Below are positions 47,971 through 58,249 of a DNA stretch of 64,000 bases, in pieces. Origin of the DNA: JAEZHK01 sp040768845 (GTDB taxonomy: Bacteria; Bacillota; Clostridia; Christensenellales; Aristaeellaceae). The notes beneath the pieces were generated by a model, which searched no databases, had not been told where the DNA came from, and saw only the letters and a program-made list of their open reading frames with translations. A program made the translations under genes and the position numbers. The stretch is from the NCBI GenBank assembly GCA_040768845.1, contig JAXGME010000009.1:1-64000 (forward strand). The letters are read 5' to 3'. Position 1 is the stretch's first letter. Every line of letters begins with the position of its first letter.

Positions 47971-48781
47971 GCGCGCCGATCAGGCGCTGGTGGAAGGCGG
48001 GCTCGCGCCGTCCCTGGCGGCGGCGCGGGCATTCATTATGGAGGGGCGCGCCTATCAGGACGAGGTGCGGCTCAACAAGCCTTCGGACGCCGTAAAGGAC
48101 GGCGCGCGCCTTTCGGTGCGCGAAGGGCGGCCCTACGTCAGCCGGGGCGCCCATAAGCTTCTGGGCGCGCTGGAGGCCTTCGGTCTGGAAACGGAGGGCA
48201 AAATCTGTCTGGATGTCGGCGCCTCCACCGGCGGGTTTACGGACGTGATGCTGCGCCGGGGCGCGGCGCGGGTCTACGCGGTGGACGTGGGGTACGGCCT
48301 TCTGGACTGGCAGCTCCGGCGCGATCCCCGCGTCGTCGTCATGGAGCGCACCAACGCCCGGTTTCTGACGCCGGAGATGTTTCCCGATCCGCCGGAATTC
48401 GGCGCCACGGACGTGTCGTTTATCTCGCTGAAGCAGGTGCTTCCGGCGGCGCTTCGCGCGCTGGGCGGCGACTGGCGCTTTGTGGCGCTGATCAAGCCCC
48501 AGTTTGAGGCGCCCCGAAACCAGGTGGGCCCCCGAGGTGTGGTGCGTGACCCGGCGGTGCACCGCGAGGTGATCGCGCGCGTGGCGGACTGCGTCGCCTC
48601 GCTGGGCTGCCGCGCGGCGGCGCTCGATTATTCGCCGATCACCGGGCCGGAGGGTAACGTGGAATTTCTCCTGTCCATTGACCGGCGCAATCATCTTGCG
48701 CCGGGCGTGGATGGCGCGCGCATCGGCGCGGTGGTTTCGGCGGCATATGACAAATTTATGAAATCGCCCGATTCTCCTTGA
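47960..48781 (+). CDS. tlyA: TlyA-family rRNA methyltransferase (S4 plus FtsJ-like domains)
   Basis: The product is 273 residues from GTG 47960. Residues 3-60 are an S4 RNA-binding domain (RADQALVEGGLAPSLAAARAFIMEG in outline). From about 65 there is a Rossmann methyltransferase: YVSRGAHKL, CLDVGASTGGFTDVMLRRGA in outline and LIKPQFEA. Mycobacterial TlyA 2'-O-methylates 16S and 23S rRNA. The older label of hemolysin is not supported by this architecture. Confidence 0.93.
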   Translation: MPSRRADQALVEGGLAPSLAAARAFIMEGRAYQDEVRLNKPSDAVKDGARLSVREGRPYVSRGAHKLLGALEAFGLETEGKICLDVGASTGGFTDVMLRRGAARVYAVDVGYGLLDWQLRRDPRVVVMERTNARFLTPEMFPDPPEFGATDVSFISLKQVLPAALRALGGDWRFVALIKPQFEAPRNQVGPRGVVRDPAVHREVIARVADCVASLGCRAAALDYSPITGPEGNVEFLLSIDRRNHLAPGVDGARIGAVVSAAYDKFMKSPDSP

Positions 48782-48807
48782 ATGCATATGCATTCATGGT
48801 ATACAAT
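48778..48807 (+). promoter_or_regulatory. Probable promoter of nadK-argR-recN with embedded palindrome
   Basis: TTGAAT at 48778-48783, 18-bp spacer and TACAAT at 48802-48807. The perfect 18-bp palindrome TGAATGCATATGCATTCA (48779-48796) covers the -35 and most of the spacer, an ideal repressor position. Confidence 0.65.
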
Positions 48808-48829
48808 ATTGCGTGTAGGGGCTGAGAGC

Positions 48830-49633
48830 ATGGCCTTTCAAACGGTGGGAATCTGGCTGAACGACGGCAAGCCGGGCGTCAAGGCAGTTGCGCGCCGGCT
48901 TCGCGTTGCGCTTGAGGAGCGCGGCATGCGCGTGCTGCCCGACTGCGCTCACCTGGAGGGCTGCGACCTGATCATCGTACTGGGCGGCGACGGCACGTTT
49001 TTGCGGGCCTTTGAAGCCGCGATGCCCCGGGATATCCCCATGCTGGGCGTCAACCTGGGCCGCGTGGGCTTTCTGACCGAGATGCAGCCCGACCGCCTGG
49101 AGCAGGATGTGGAACTGATCGCCCGGGGTGCGTATACCTTTGAAACGCGCATGCTGCTGGAGGTCCGCACGGCCTCCGGCCAGAAGGCTTTTGCGCTCAA
49201 CGAGGTGGCATTCAACCGGTCGGATTCCTTCGTGGGCATCCTGTCGCTTTCGATTGCGATGGACGGCGGCATGGTGGACCGGTTTTCCGGAGACGGGCTG
49301 ATCGTGGCGACCCCCACCGGGTCGACCGCCTATTCGATGGCCGCGGGCGGGCCCATCGTGGCCCCCGGGCTTGACTGCATGCTGCTCACGCCCATCTGCC
49401 CCCACACGCTGGCCGCGCGGCCCATCGTGATCAGCGACCGGCAGGTGGTTTCGGTGTCGATTCTGGGTGACGCGCGCCGCGCGCGGGTCATCGTCGACGG
49501 GCGCTATGTCATCACGCCGGACGACGGCGCCGTGACGGTGCGCCGCGCCGAGCGGAACATCCGCTTTGTGCGGCTCAGGCCGCACAGTTTTTTCGAACTG
49601 CTGCGGGGAAAGCTGTCCGATTGGACGCCGTAG
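48830..49633 (+). CDS. nadK: NAD kinase
   Basis: The enzyme phosphorylates NAD to NADP. The product is 267 residues. GGDGT (52-56) is the phosphate-binding motif. LGRVGFLTE, ALNEVAFNR and ATPTGSTAYSMAAGGPIV follow in the usual order. The ATG at 48830 fits the family N-terminus better than the in-frame ATGs at 48782 and 48788, which lie in the promoter palindrome. Confidence 0.95.
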   Translation: MAFQTVGIWLNDGKPGVKAVARRLRVALEERGMRVLPDCAHLEGCDLIIVLGGDGTFLRAFEAAMPRDIPMLGVNLGRVGFLTEMQPDRLEQDVELIARGAYTFETRMLLEVRTASGQKAFALNEVAFNRSDSFVGILSLSIAMDGGMVDRFSGDGLIVATPTGSTAYSMAAGGPIVAPGLDCMLLTPICPHTLAARPIVISDRQVVSVSILGDARRARVIVDGRYVITPDDGAVTVRRAERNIRFVRLRPHSFFELLRGKLSDWTP

Positions 49634-49669
49634 CCCCCCGCGATCCTTGAATGAAGGGGAGGACATGCC

Positions 49670-50122
49670 ATGAAGTCGGTGCGCCACTCCATGATACTGG
49701 AAATTATCGAATCGCAGAACATTGAAACCCAGGAGGAGCTGGCCGAACAGCTCAAGCGGCACGGCGTGCGCGTCACGCAGGCCACTGTGTCCCGCGATAT
49801 CAAGGAGCTGCGCCTTGTGAAGGTGCTCAGCGACCGCGGCGGCTATCGATACGCCACCAGCGAGCGCGCCGAGCAGGGCATGAGCGACCGCTTTATCCGG
49901 ATATTCTCCGAATCGGTGCTGTCCATGAACGGCGCCAGCAACCTGATCGTCATCAAGACGCTCTCCGCCTCCGCCAATGCCGCCGCCGAGGCCATCGATT
50001 CGATGAAATGGCCGGAGATCGTGGGCACGCTGGCGGGCGACAATACGATCCTCGTGGTCGTGCAGTCCGAGGACCTGGTGGAGCCGGTGTTGTCCCGCTT
50101 CAAAACGATGATACGGTATTAG
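49670..50122 (+). CDS. argR: Arginine repressor ArgR/AhrC
   Basis: The product is 150 residues. The N-terminal winged helix contains TQEELAEQLKRHGVRVTQATVSRDIKELRLVKV in outline. The C-terminal hexamer domain has NAAAEAIDSMKWPEIVGTLAGDNTILVV in outline, with the arginine-binding GDNTI. GGGAGG lies upstream. The gene sits between nadK and recN, as in many Clostridia. Confidence 0.96.
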   Translation: MKSVRHSMILEIIESQNIETQEELAEQLKRHGVRVTQATVSRDIKELRLVKVLSDRGGYRYATSERAEQGMSDRFIRIFSESVLSMNGASNLIVIKTLSASANAAAEAIDSMKWPEIVGTLAGDNTILVVVQSEDLVEPVLSRFKTMIRY

Positions 50123-50132
50123 GAGGCGCCCC

Positions 50133-51821
<1,689 letters not shown>

Positions 51822-51853
51822 AGCGCATGAAACAGAGAGGGGAGCCCCGGGGC

Positions 51854-52504
51854 ATGGAGTATGGCAGGTTCTTTACCCGGCTGAGGTTCTGGAGCCGGAT
51901 ATTCTTCCGGAACTACCACTCTCCGCCGCCGGAGGCGCTGCCCGCGCCCGCGGTGTACGTATGCCGGCACCGAAACCTCCGGGGGCCCATCGACACGCTC
52001 ATATGGCTCAGCGCGCCGGTCCATCCGTGGATATTCAGCGTCTTCTGCGAGCGGAAAACCTGTTACCGCCAGTACGCCGACTATACCCTTACGCGGCGCG
52101 CCGGCTGGCCCAGGTTTCTTGCGCTGCCCGTGGCCAGGATTCTCTCCTGGGTAGTGCCGGGCCTGTGCGGCTCCATGGGCGCGATTCCGGTCTACCGCTC
52201 CACCGCGCGGGTGGTTACCACCTTCCGCAGAACGCTGGAGGTGCTCAAGGCCGGCCGGCGCGTCATCATCTATCCGGACGTCAATTACTCGGACGCCTCC
52301 GAGCACATGGGCGCGCTGTATGAGGGATACCTGATGCTGGGCACGCTCTACCACCGCGCCACCGGCAGAAACCTTCTGTTCGTCCCGCTGCGCGGCGAAA
52401 AGCGGCGCATCACCGCCGGCGAGCCCATCGAATATGACGGCGCGCTGCCCCGCGCGCAGGAGACCGAGCGCGTCGCCCGGGCGATCCGCGAGGCGTTGGC
52501 GTAG
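51854..52504 (+). CDS. 1-acylglycerol-3-phosphate acyltransferase-like protein
   Basis: The product is 216 residues from ATG 51854, preceded by AGAGGGGAG; ATG 51827 and GTG 51818 (overlapping the recN stop) are alternatives. YVCRHRNLRGPID replaces the usual NHxxxxD motif of PlsC; GAIPVYRS and RRVIIYPDVNYSD match blocks II and III. The modified first motif casts doubt on normal catalysis, though similar sequences occur in a Firmicute subgroup. It may act on membrane lipids. It is followed 76 bp later by spoIIP. Confidence 0.68.
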   Translation: MEYGRFFTRLRFWSRIFFRNYHSPPPEALPAPAVYVCRHRNLRGPIDTLIWLSAPVHPWIFSVFCERKTCYRQYADYTLTRRAGWPRFLALPVARILSWVVPGLCGSMGAIPVYRSTARVVTTFRRTLEVLKAGRRVIIYPDVNYSDASEHMGALYEGYLMLGTLYHRATGRNLLFVPLRGEKRRITAGEPIEYDGALPRAQETERVARAIREALA

Positions 52505-52580
52505 TTTTTGCGCGCCGCGCCGCGGGCATAGCGTCCCGAAAGGCCGAATAGGATGTATCACCCGAAGCGAAAGAGGGGTG

Positions 52581-53516
52581 ATGCGTTTGATACGCCTGAA
52601 GGTCGTCCGGGCGTCCAGCCTGCTGATGGGTGTCGCGCTGACGCTGCTGGCGGCGGTCCTGGCCGTGATCCTCATCAGCCAGCTCCTGGCGCCGGGGCCG
52701 GCGGCACCCGCGCCCGCGGTCACCGCCGCGCCCGCGCAAGAGACACAGGCCAATTCCTCCGGGGCGGTGGCGGCGTTTGCCGCCGCCGCCCCTTCGCAGG
52801 TGGACGTGGTGTTCGGCGACAGGCTGCTGGTGGAGGTGCGCGGGGTTGCCGCGAGCCCCACCGCCCGGCCCACCGCCGCGCCGGGGAAGCGGGGAAGGAT
52901 CCTGATCTATCACACCCACACCAACGAGGCCTACCGGAAGGCGCCGGGGGACACCTATCAGGAAACGGAGGCGTGGCGCACGGCGGATCAGTCCCACTCG
53001 GTGGTCCGGGTGGGGGAGGTGCTCGGCGAACTGCTGGAGGACCGGGGGTTTGACGTGATCCACGATGTGACCAACCACGAGCCGCCGGACCTGGGCACCG
53101 CCTACGAGCGGTCGCTGAAGACCATCGAGGGCTATCCGAAGAATTTTGACCTCTACATCGATCTGCACCGGGACGCCTATACCCCCGTGGTCTACAAGAC
53201 AATTTCGGTGAAGGCGGGCGGCGCGGACGCGGCGCAGCTGATGTTTCTCGTGGGCAACGGCAAGGGGTTTGACGACGACCCCGCCTATTACCCCAGGAAC
53301 CTGGTCTTTGCCAAGAAGCTGACCGGCCGCCTCAATCAGCGCTCGCCAGGCATCTGTCAGGATGTGCTGGTGAAGAACGGGCGCTACAACCAGCACCTGG
53401 GGCTTTCAATCCTGGTGGAGGCCGGGCACAACCGGAACACACTAATGGAAGCCGTGGCGTCCATGCCCTTTTTGGCTGACGCCATCGCGGATGAACTGAA
53501 CGAAAAGGGCGGATAA
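52581..53516 (+). CDS. spoIIP: Stage II sporulation protein P
   Basis: SpoIIP is the amidase/endopeptidase of the DMP complex that thins peptidoglycan during forespore engulfment. The product is 311 residues. After an N-terminal membrane helix (about 11-35) and a Pro/Ala linker comes the catalytic domain: IYHTHTNEAY (109-118) with zinc-binding His, DLYIDLHRDAY and SILVEAGHNRNT. The ATG at 52581 follows AAGAGGGG. It overlaps nothing upstream and lies 2 bp ahead of the ybaK-like gene. Confidence 0.93.
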   Translation: MRLIRLKVVRASSLLMGVALTLLAAVLAVILISQLLAPGPAAPAPAVTAAPAQETQANSSGAVAAFAAAAPSQVDVVFGDRLLVEVRGVAASPTARPTAAPGKRGRILIYHTHTNEAYRKAPGDTYQETEAWRTADQSHSVVRVGEVLGELLEDRGFDVIHDVTNHEPPDLGTAYERSLKTIEGYPKNFDLYIDLHRDAYTPVVYKTISVKAGGADAAQLMFLVGNGKGFDDDPAYYPRNLVFAKKLTGRLNQRSPGICQDVLVKNGRYNQHLGLSILVEAGHNRNTLMEAVASMPFLADAIADELNEKGG

Positions 53517-53518
53517 AC

Positions 53519-53989
53519 GTGAAAAAAACCAACGCAATGCGGCTGCTCGACGCCTCAAAGGTGCCCTATGAAGTGCGGGAATACGCCTTTGACCTTGAAG
53601 ACCTGAGCGGCGTCCACGCGGCGCGGACGCTGGGACTCAATCCGGACCTGGTGTTCAAGACCCTCGTGACCGTCGGGGACAAAACCGGCCCGGCGGTTTT
53701 TGTCATCCCCGTGGCGCTGGCGCTGGACCTGAAGCGGGCGGCCGCGGCCAGCGGTAACAAGCGCGTGGAGCTTTTGCCACTGAAGGATCTGACGGGCGTC
53801 ACCGGATACCTTCGCGGCGGATGCTCGCCCATCGGCATGAAAAAGCGGTTTCCCACTTATCTGGACGACCGGGCGCGGTCGCTCGAAACCATATCGGTCA
53901 GCGGCGGCCTTCGGGGCGTGCAGATTCTGATCGCCCCCGGCGCGCTTTTGGATTTCATCGGCGGGGCCTACGCATCCCTGGCGGACTAG
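53519..53989 (+). CDS. ybaK: Cys-tRNA(Pro)/Cys-tRNA(Cys) deacylase, YbaK-type
   Basis: The product is 156 residues. It is a free-standing editing enzyme that hydrolyses Cys mischarged on tRNA-Pro. FDLEDLSGVHAARTLGLNPDLVFKTLV is the family's N-terminus in outline, and the conserved Lys (FKT) and GGCSPIGMKKRFPTYLD in outline complete the active site. The start is GTG 53519. The next gene is proS of the type lacking an editing domain, a fitting neighbour. Downstream is a small hairpin (53986-54003) over the stop codon. Confidence 0.93.
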   Translation: MKKTNAMRLLDASKVPYEVREYAFDLEDLSGVHAARTLGLNPDLVFKTLVTVGDKTGPAVFVIPVALALDLKRAAAASGNKRVELLPLKDLTGVTGYLRGGCSPIGMKKRFPTYLDDRARSLETISVSGGLRGVQILIAPGALLDFIGGAYASLAD

Positions 53990-54050
53990 TGTCAAATCAC
54001 TAGCCACCAAGCTCCAAGCCGCCGCCCGGGCATATATAATAAAACTTCAC

Positions 54051-54079
54051 TTGCAATTTTTCCTGCAGGTGCCTATAAT
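54051..54079 (+). promoter_or_regulatory. sigma-A promoter of proS
   Basis: TTGCAA at 54051-54056, 17 bp, perfect TATAAT at 54074-54079. The leader is only about 18 nt, so no T-box riboswitch is present. Confidence 0.85.
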
Positions 54080-54103
54080 TTCTTCATATGCTAAGGGGGA
54101 TCG

Positions 54104-55555
54104 ATGATGGGCAAGAAGGACAAGCAGCAGGAATTTGTCGCGCACATTACGCCGCGCAACGAGGATTTTTCCCAGTGGTATACCGACGTCATCCTGAAGA
54201 CCGATCTGGTGGACTACGCGCCGGTACGCGGCTGCATGGTCATCAAGCCTTACGGTTACGGCATCTGGGAACTGATTCAGCAGGAGATGGACCGCCGCTT
54301 CAAGGAGTCCGGCCATAAAAACGTCTATTTCCCGATGCTGATCCCGGAAAGCCTTTTGCGCAAAGAAGCCGAGCATGTGGAGGGCTTCGCGCCGGAGGTG
54401 GCGTGGGTCACCCAGGGCGGATCGGAAGTGCTTCAGGAAAAGCTGGTCATCCGGCCCACGTCGGAAACGCTGTTCTGCGCCATGTACGCCAAGTGGGTGC
54501 AGTCCTGGCGCGATCTGCCCATGCGCTACAACCAGTGGTGTTCCGTGCTCCGGTGGGAGAAGAGCACCCGCCCCTTCCTTCGCACCAGCGAATTTCTGTG
54601 GCAGGAGGGCCACACCATCCACGCCACCGCCGAGGAGGCGCAGGAGGAAACCCTGCTGATGCTGGAAATCTACCGCGAGTTTGCGGAAAAAGTGCTGGCG
54701 CTGCCCACCTACGTGGGCCAGAAGTCCGACAAGGAAAAATTTGCCGGCGCCCGCGCCACCTATTCCATGGAGGCCATGATGCAGGACGGCAAGGCGCTGC
54801 AGGCGGGCACCTCCCACAATTTCGGCACAAACTTTGCCGAGGCCTTCGGCATCCAGTACCTCAGCAAGGAAGGTCAGCTGGAATACGTGCACGAAACCAG
54901 CTGGGGCACCTCTACCCGCATGATCGGTGCGATCATCATGACCCACGGTGACGAGCGCGGCCTCCGGCTGCCGCCCCGGGTGGCGCCCATCCAGGTGGTG
55001 ATCCTGCCCATCGCCCAGCACAAGGAGGGTGTGCTGGACCGGGCGCGGGCGCTTGCGGAATCGCTGAAAAAGGCCGGCATCCGCGTCGAGCTGGATGACC
55101 GGGACACCTATTCCGCGGGCTGGAAGTTCAACGAGTGGGAGCTGAAGGGCGTGCCCGTGCGGCTTGAGCTGGGGCCCCGGGACATCGATAACGGCGTGGC
55201 CACCGTGATGCGCCGCGATACGCTGGAGAAGTCCACGCTGCCGCTTGCGGGCATCGAGGACGCCCTCAAGGCGCTGCTGGACGACATCCATGCGACCCTC
55301 TACCGCCAGGCGGACGAATTTCGCAGGGCCCGCACCTACACCGCCACCGACATGGAGGGGCTGACCCGCGGCGTGCAGGACGGCTTTGTCGAGGCGGCCT
55401 GGTGCGGCGAGCGCGCCTGTGAGGACCGGATCAAGGAACTGACCGGCGCCACCTCCCGGAACATGCCCTTTGACCAGAGCGGCATGCCCTCGGACGTCTG
55501 CGTGTGCTGCGGCAAGCCCGCCGGGAAGCTCATGTACTTTGCCAAGGCGTACTAA
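54104..55555 (+). CDS. proS: Prolyl-tRNA synthetase, archaeal/eukaryote-like type
   Basis: The enzyme charges tRNA-Pro. The product is 483 residues (482 if it starts at ATG 54107). Class II motifs are in order: YFPMLIPESLLRKEAEHVEGFAPE, motif 2 RPFLRTSEFLWQEGHT and motif 3 GDERGLRLPPRVAP. The bacterial insertion (editing) domain is absent, and the C-terminus has the zinc cysteines CGERAC...CVCCGKPAG. This is the type found in archaea and many Clostridia. The deacylase needed to correct mischarging is encoded just upstream. Confidence 0.96.
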   Translation: MMGKKDKQQEFVAHITPRNEDFSQWYTDVILKTDLVDYAPVRGCMVIKPYGYGIWELIQQEMDRRFKESGHKNVYFPMLIPESLLRKEAEHVEGFAPEVAWVTQGGSEVLQEKLVIRPTSETLFCAMYAKWVQSWRDLPMRYNQWCSVLRWEKSTRPFLRTSEFLWQEGHTIHATAEEAQEETLLMLEIYREFAEKVLALPTYVGQKSDKEKFAGARATYSMEAMMQDGKALQAGTSHNFGTNFAEAFGIQYLSKEGQLEYVHETSWGTSTRMIGAIIMTHGDERGLRLPPRVAPIQVVILPIAQHKEGVLDRARALAESLKKAGIRVELDDRDTYSAGWKFNEWELKGVPVRLELGPRDIDNGVATVMRRDTLEKSTLPLAGIEDALKALLDDIHATLYRQADEFRRARTYTATDMEGLTRGVQDGFVEAAWCGERACEDRIKELTGATSRNMPFDQSGMPSDVCVCCGKPAGKLMYFAKAY

Positions 55556-55576
55556 ACCGGCCCCTGGGGTCATATA

Positions 55577-55604
55577 ACTCCCGTACGATCGTATGGGAGT
55601 TTTC
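55577..55604 (+). terminator. proS terminator whose 3' arm carries the next gene's ribosome-binding site
   Basis: Arms ACTCCC (55577-55582) and GGGAGT (55595-55600) extend inward through TACGATCGTA with one G-U pair; TTTT follows at 55601-55603 plus C and TT. GGGAG in the 3' arm is also the probable ribosome-binding site for ATG 55607. Confidence 0.7.
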
Positions 55605-55606
55605 TT

Positions 55607-55969
55607 ATGAGAAAGTATCCGCTGTTTCTGATTCTGATGCTGGTGGCCTGCTGGGTGCCCCATCTGGGCGCCTTTGAGGCGGAGGACAGGATGCTGCTGG
55701 CGCGCACGATCTCCGCCATGGCGGAGGCCGAGCCGGAAGAAGTGGCGCGGATGATCGGGGAGGTGGCGCTCAACCGCGTGCGCGACCCCCGGTTTCCGGA
55801 CGACCTCAGGTCGGTGCTGGACGACTTCCGCCAGTTTCGCCGGGCGGCCACCGCATCGGCGCGGTCGGTCCATCTGGCGGAACGCCTGCTCCGGGGCGAG
55901 CGCCTGCTGCCGGACGACGTGTGCTTTTTTGAAAGGCGTCCGGGGGGGTATGCGTTTTACGGCGGTTGA
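55607..55969 (+). CDS. Small secreted SleB/CwlJ-like protein
   Basis: The product is 120 residues. A signal peptide (1-22) precedes a short domain resembling Hydrolase_2 of SleB/CwlJ: LLARTISAMAEAEPEEVARMIGEVALNRVRDPRFPDDLRSVL in outline. A Glu stands where the catalytic Glu is expected (AEAEP). The substrate-cleft middle part is missing or very short, so activity is uncertain. It could be a spore-wall or cell-wall enzyme, or a non-catalytic relative. Translation may depend on opening of the proS terminator hairpin. Confidence 0.6.
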   Translation: MRKYPLFLILMLVACWVPHLGAFEAEDRMLLARTISAMAEAEPEEVARMIGEVALNRVRDPRFPDDLRSVLDDFRQFRRAATASARSVHLAERLLRGERLLPDDVCFFERRPGGYAFYGG

Positions 55970-55984
55970 CAGGCGTGGTATAAT
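55956..55984 (+). promoter_or_regulatory. Probable promoter of murJ
   Basis: TTTACG at 55956-55961, 17 bp, TATAAT at 55979-55984 with TG one base ahead (extended -10). The nearby TTGACA at 55966-55971 is too close to this -10 to serve it. Confidence 0.6.
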
Positions 55985-56022
55985 GGATCGGATCACAGCC
56001 TGATTTTAAAGAGGGTATTGCG

Positions 56023-57561
56023 GTGCGCGAAAGACACGACCGGACATTTCAGACCACGCTGTATGTGACGCTCATTATCTTCGCCAGCAAGGCCGTCGGC
56101 TTTGCCCGGGAGATCATCCGCGCCAGTTTTTTTGGCGCCGGAGCGGTCAGCGACGCCTACGTCGCCGCGTACAGCCTTTTTTATATCCCGATCATGCTGC
56201 TGACCTCCATGATCACCTCCACCATGGTGCCGCTGTACATCGACGCGCGCGCCACCGGCGGAATGAAGCGCGCCAACCGCTTTGCCTCCAACGCCATCAA
56301 CATGTTCGCGCTCATTTCGCTGGCGCTGAGCGCGCTGATGATGATCTTCGCCCGGCCGCTGACCCACCTGATCTACCTCGGGTACGATCAGGAGCGCCTC
56401 GACATGGCCGTGCGCCTGAACAACATCATGATGCCCTCAATGGTGTTCGTGGTCACATCCATCCTGCTGGCGTCGGTGCTCAACGCCACGCGCCACTTTA
56501 TCGCCGCGCAGCTCACGGGCTTTGCGCTGAGCTTCGGCATGATCGTGTCCACGGTCTGTTTTTCGCCCAAGTACGGCATTGACGCGCTGGCCTGGGGCGT
56601 ATTTGGCGCAGGCATCCTGCAGATGCTCATCCTGTTTCCGGCGCTGCGCGGGGATTTCCGTTACCGGCTGATCTTCAGGCCCCACGACGCGCGCTTCCGA
56701 AGGATGCTCACGCTGGGCGGGCCGGCGCTTCTTTCCATGGCGCTGACCGAGGCAAGCCATCTGGTGGACCAGATGATCGGCTCGGGGCTCAACGCGGGCG
56801 ACGTGTCCTCGCTGGACTATGCGTTCCGGCTCATCTCCGTAATCACCGGCGTGATCGGCGTGCCCATCACCACGGTCATGTTCTCCCGGATGAGCGAACG
56901 CTCCTCCGCCCACGACAAAAAGGGCATCGTCGCGATTGTGACGCAGTCTATTGAGGTGCTGGTGATGGTGCTGCTGCCCATCGTGGCCGTCGGCGGCGCG
57001 CTGTCGGACGACATCATCCGCGTGGCCTACACCCGCGGGGCCTTTGGCGAAAAAGCCACCTACGTCACCAGCGGCGTGTTCCTGTGCTACCTTCTGGGCG
57101 TGGTCAGCTTCTGCGTGTCGGATCTTCTGAACCGCGCCTTCCATTCCATGCAAAAGACGCGGCTGACCATGTGGGTTTCGCTGATCGTGATGTCGTCCAA
57201 CGCCATATTCAGCTTTACCCTGTCCCGCTTTATCGGCGTCAACGGCTTGGCGCTGGGCACGGTGATCTCCAGCTTTATGGGCACGGCAATTCTTTTGACG
57301 CTGCTCCGCTGGCGGCTGGGGCCGCTGGGGCTGCGGGAGCTCTTGCGGGAGATCGCGAAGATCGCCGCCGGCTCGGCGGCGGCGCTGGCGGTCACCCTTT
57401 GGGTGCGCAGCCTTATGGTCGGGCGCGACGACACGCTCCAGGTGATGCTCCGGCTCCTTGCGGCGGGCGGCGCGGGCATTTTGGTGTATTTGGGCGCGCT
57501 GAAGCTCATGGGCGCGCGGCAGATCGGCTACTTGAAGATGATGATCCGGAGGAAGCGATGA
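56023..57561 (+). CDS. murJ: Lipid II flippase MurJ (MviN)
   Basis: The product is 512 residues from GTG 56023, after AAGAGGG, with about 14 hydrophobic helices of the MOP exporter fold. GFAREIIRASFFGAGAVSDAYVAAY in outline is the family's N-terminal signature; MSSNAIFSFTLSRFIGVNGLALGT is another typical block. It moves lipid II across the membrane for peptidoglycan synthesis. Spore formers often have several MOP paralogues, so this may be a sporulation-related copy. It overlaps the HAD gene by 4 bp. Confidence 0.9.
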   Translation: MRERHDRTFQTTLYVTLIIFASKAVGFAREIIRASFFGAGAVSDAYVAAYSLFYIPIMLLTSMITSTMVPLYIDARATGGMKRANRFASNAINMFALISLALSALMMIFARPLTHLIYLGYDQERLDMAVRLNNIMMPSMVFVVTSILLASVLNATRHFIAAQLTGFALSFGMIVSTVCFSPKYGIDALAWGVFGAGILQMLILFPALRGDFRYRLIFRPHDARFRRMLTLGGPALLSMALTEASHLVDQMIGSGLNAGDVSSLDYAFRLISVITGVIGVPITTVMFSRMSERSSAHDKKGIVAIVTQSIEVLVMVLLPIVAVGGALSDDIIRVAYTRGAFGEKATYVTSGVFLCYLLGVVSFCVSDLLNRAFHSMQKTRLTMWVSLIVMSSNAIFSFTLSRFIGVNGLALGTVISSFMGTAILLTLLRWRLGPLGLRELLREIAKIAAGSAAALAVTLWVRSLMVGRDDTLQVMLRLLAAGGAGILVYLGALKLMGARQIGYLKMMIRRKR

Positions 57562-58235
57562 GATACAAGGGGATTTTTATCGACGCGGACGAAACCCTGT
57601 TTGACTTCAGACAGGGCGAGCGCATCGCCGCCGAGCGCGTGCTGCGGCACCTGGGGATCGCGGACGGCGGCGCGCTGGAGGCGTACCACGCGATCAACGA
57701 CGCGCTGTGGCGGGATCTGGAAAAGGGCCTGACCACCCAGGCGCAGCTGAAGGTCCGGCGCTTTGAACAGCTCATGGAGCGTTACGGCGTTTCGGGAGAC
57801 CCCGCCGAGGCGGCGGAATTTTACGTGGAGGCGCTGTCGGAGCAGTCCATCCTGTTGCCCGGCGCGCTGGAAGCGGTGGAGCGGATCGCAAAAAAGCTAC
57901 CGGTGTCCATCGTGACCAACGGCATCTCCCGGGTGCAACGGGGCCGCATGGCCCGGTCGCCCATCCGGCACCTCATCAAAGGCTTTGTGATTTCAGAGGA
58001 GATCGGCATCGCCAAGCCGGACCCCCGGGTGCTTGAGATCGCGATGGAGCAGCTGGGTGTGGGCCGAGGCGAGGCGCTGATGGCGGGCGACAGCCCGGCG
58101 GACATGCGCTGCGCGCAGAGCGCCGGGGTGGATGGCTGCTGGCTCAACCCGGAGGGGGAGGCACCGCCTGAGGATGTGCGCCCCCGCTACGAGATCCGCG
58201 ATATTTCGCAGCTTCCGGACATCGCGCTTTCATAG
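57558..58235 (+). CDS. HAD-family hydrolase, YjjG-like nucleotidase
   Basis: The product is 225 residues. Motif I is DADETLFDF (8-16), with a helical cap of YjjG/YfnB type; motif II is IVTNGISRVQRGRM; motif III/IV are KPDPRVLEIAMEQL and MAGDSPADMRCAQSAG. YjjG removes phosphate from non-canonical pyrimidine nucleotides, but HAD specificity cannot be read from motifs. GGAGG precedes the ATG. Confidence 0.87.
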   Translation: MRYKGIFIDADETLFDFRQGERIAAERVLRHLGIADGGALEAYHAINDALWRDLEKGLTTQAQLKVRRFEQLMERYGVSGDPAEAAEFYVEALSEQSILLPGALEAVERIAKKLPVSIVTNGISRVQRGRMARSPIRHLIKGFVISEEIGIAKPDPRVLEIAMEQLGVGRGEALMAGDSPADMRCAQSAGVDGCWLNPEGEAPPEDVRPRYEIRDISQLPDIALS

Positions 58236-58249
58236 CGCCGGGCTTTTCT

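Noticed and set aside
48779..48796. Canonical ARG box at the nadK promoter
   Set aside because: The half-sites TGAAT and ATTCA are separated by 8 bp, not the 4 of ArgR operators, so it is reported only as an unassigned palindrome.
54001..54103. T-box riboswitch for proS
   Set aside because: The promoter at 54051-54079 leaves a leader of about 18 nt, far too short for a T-box.
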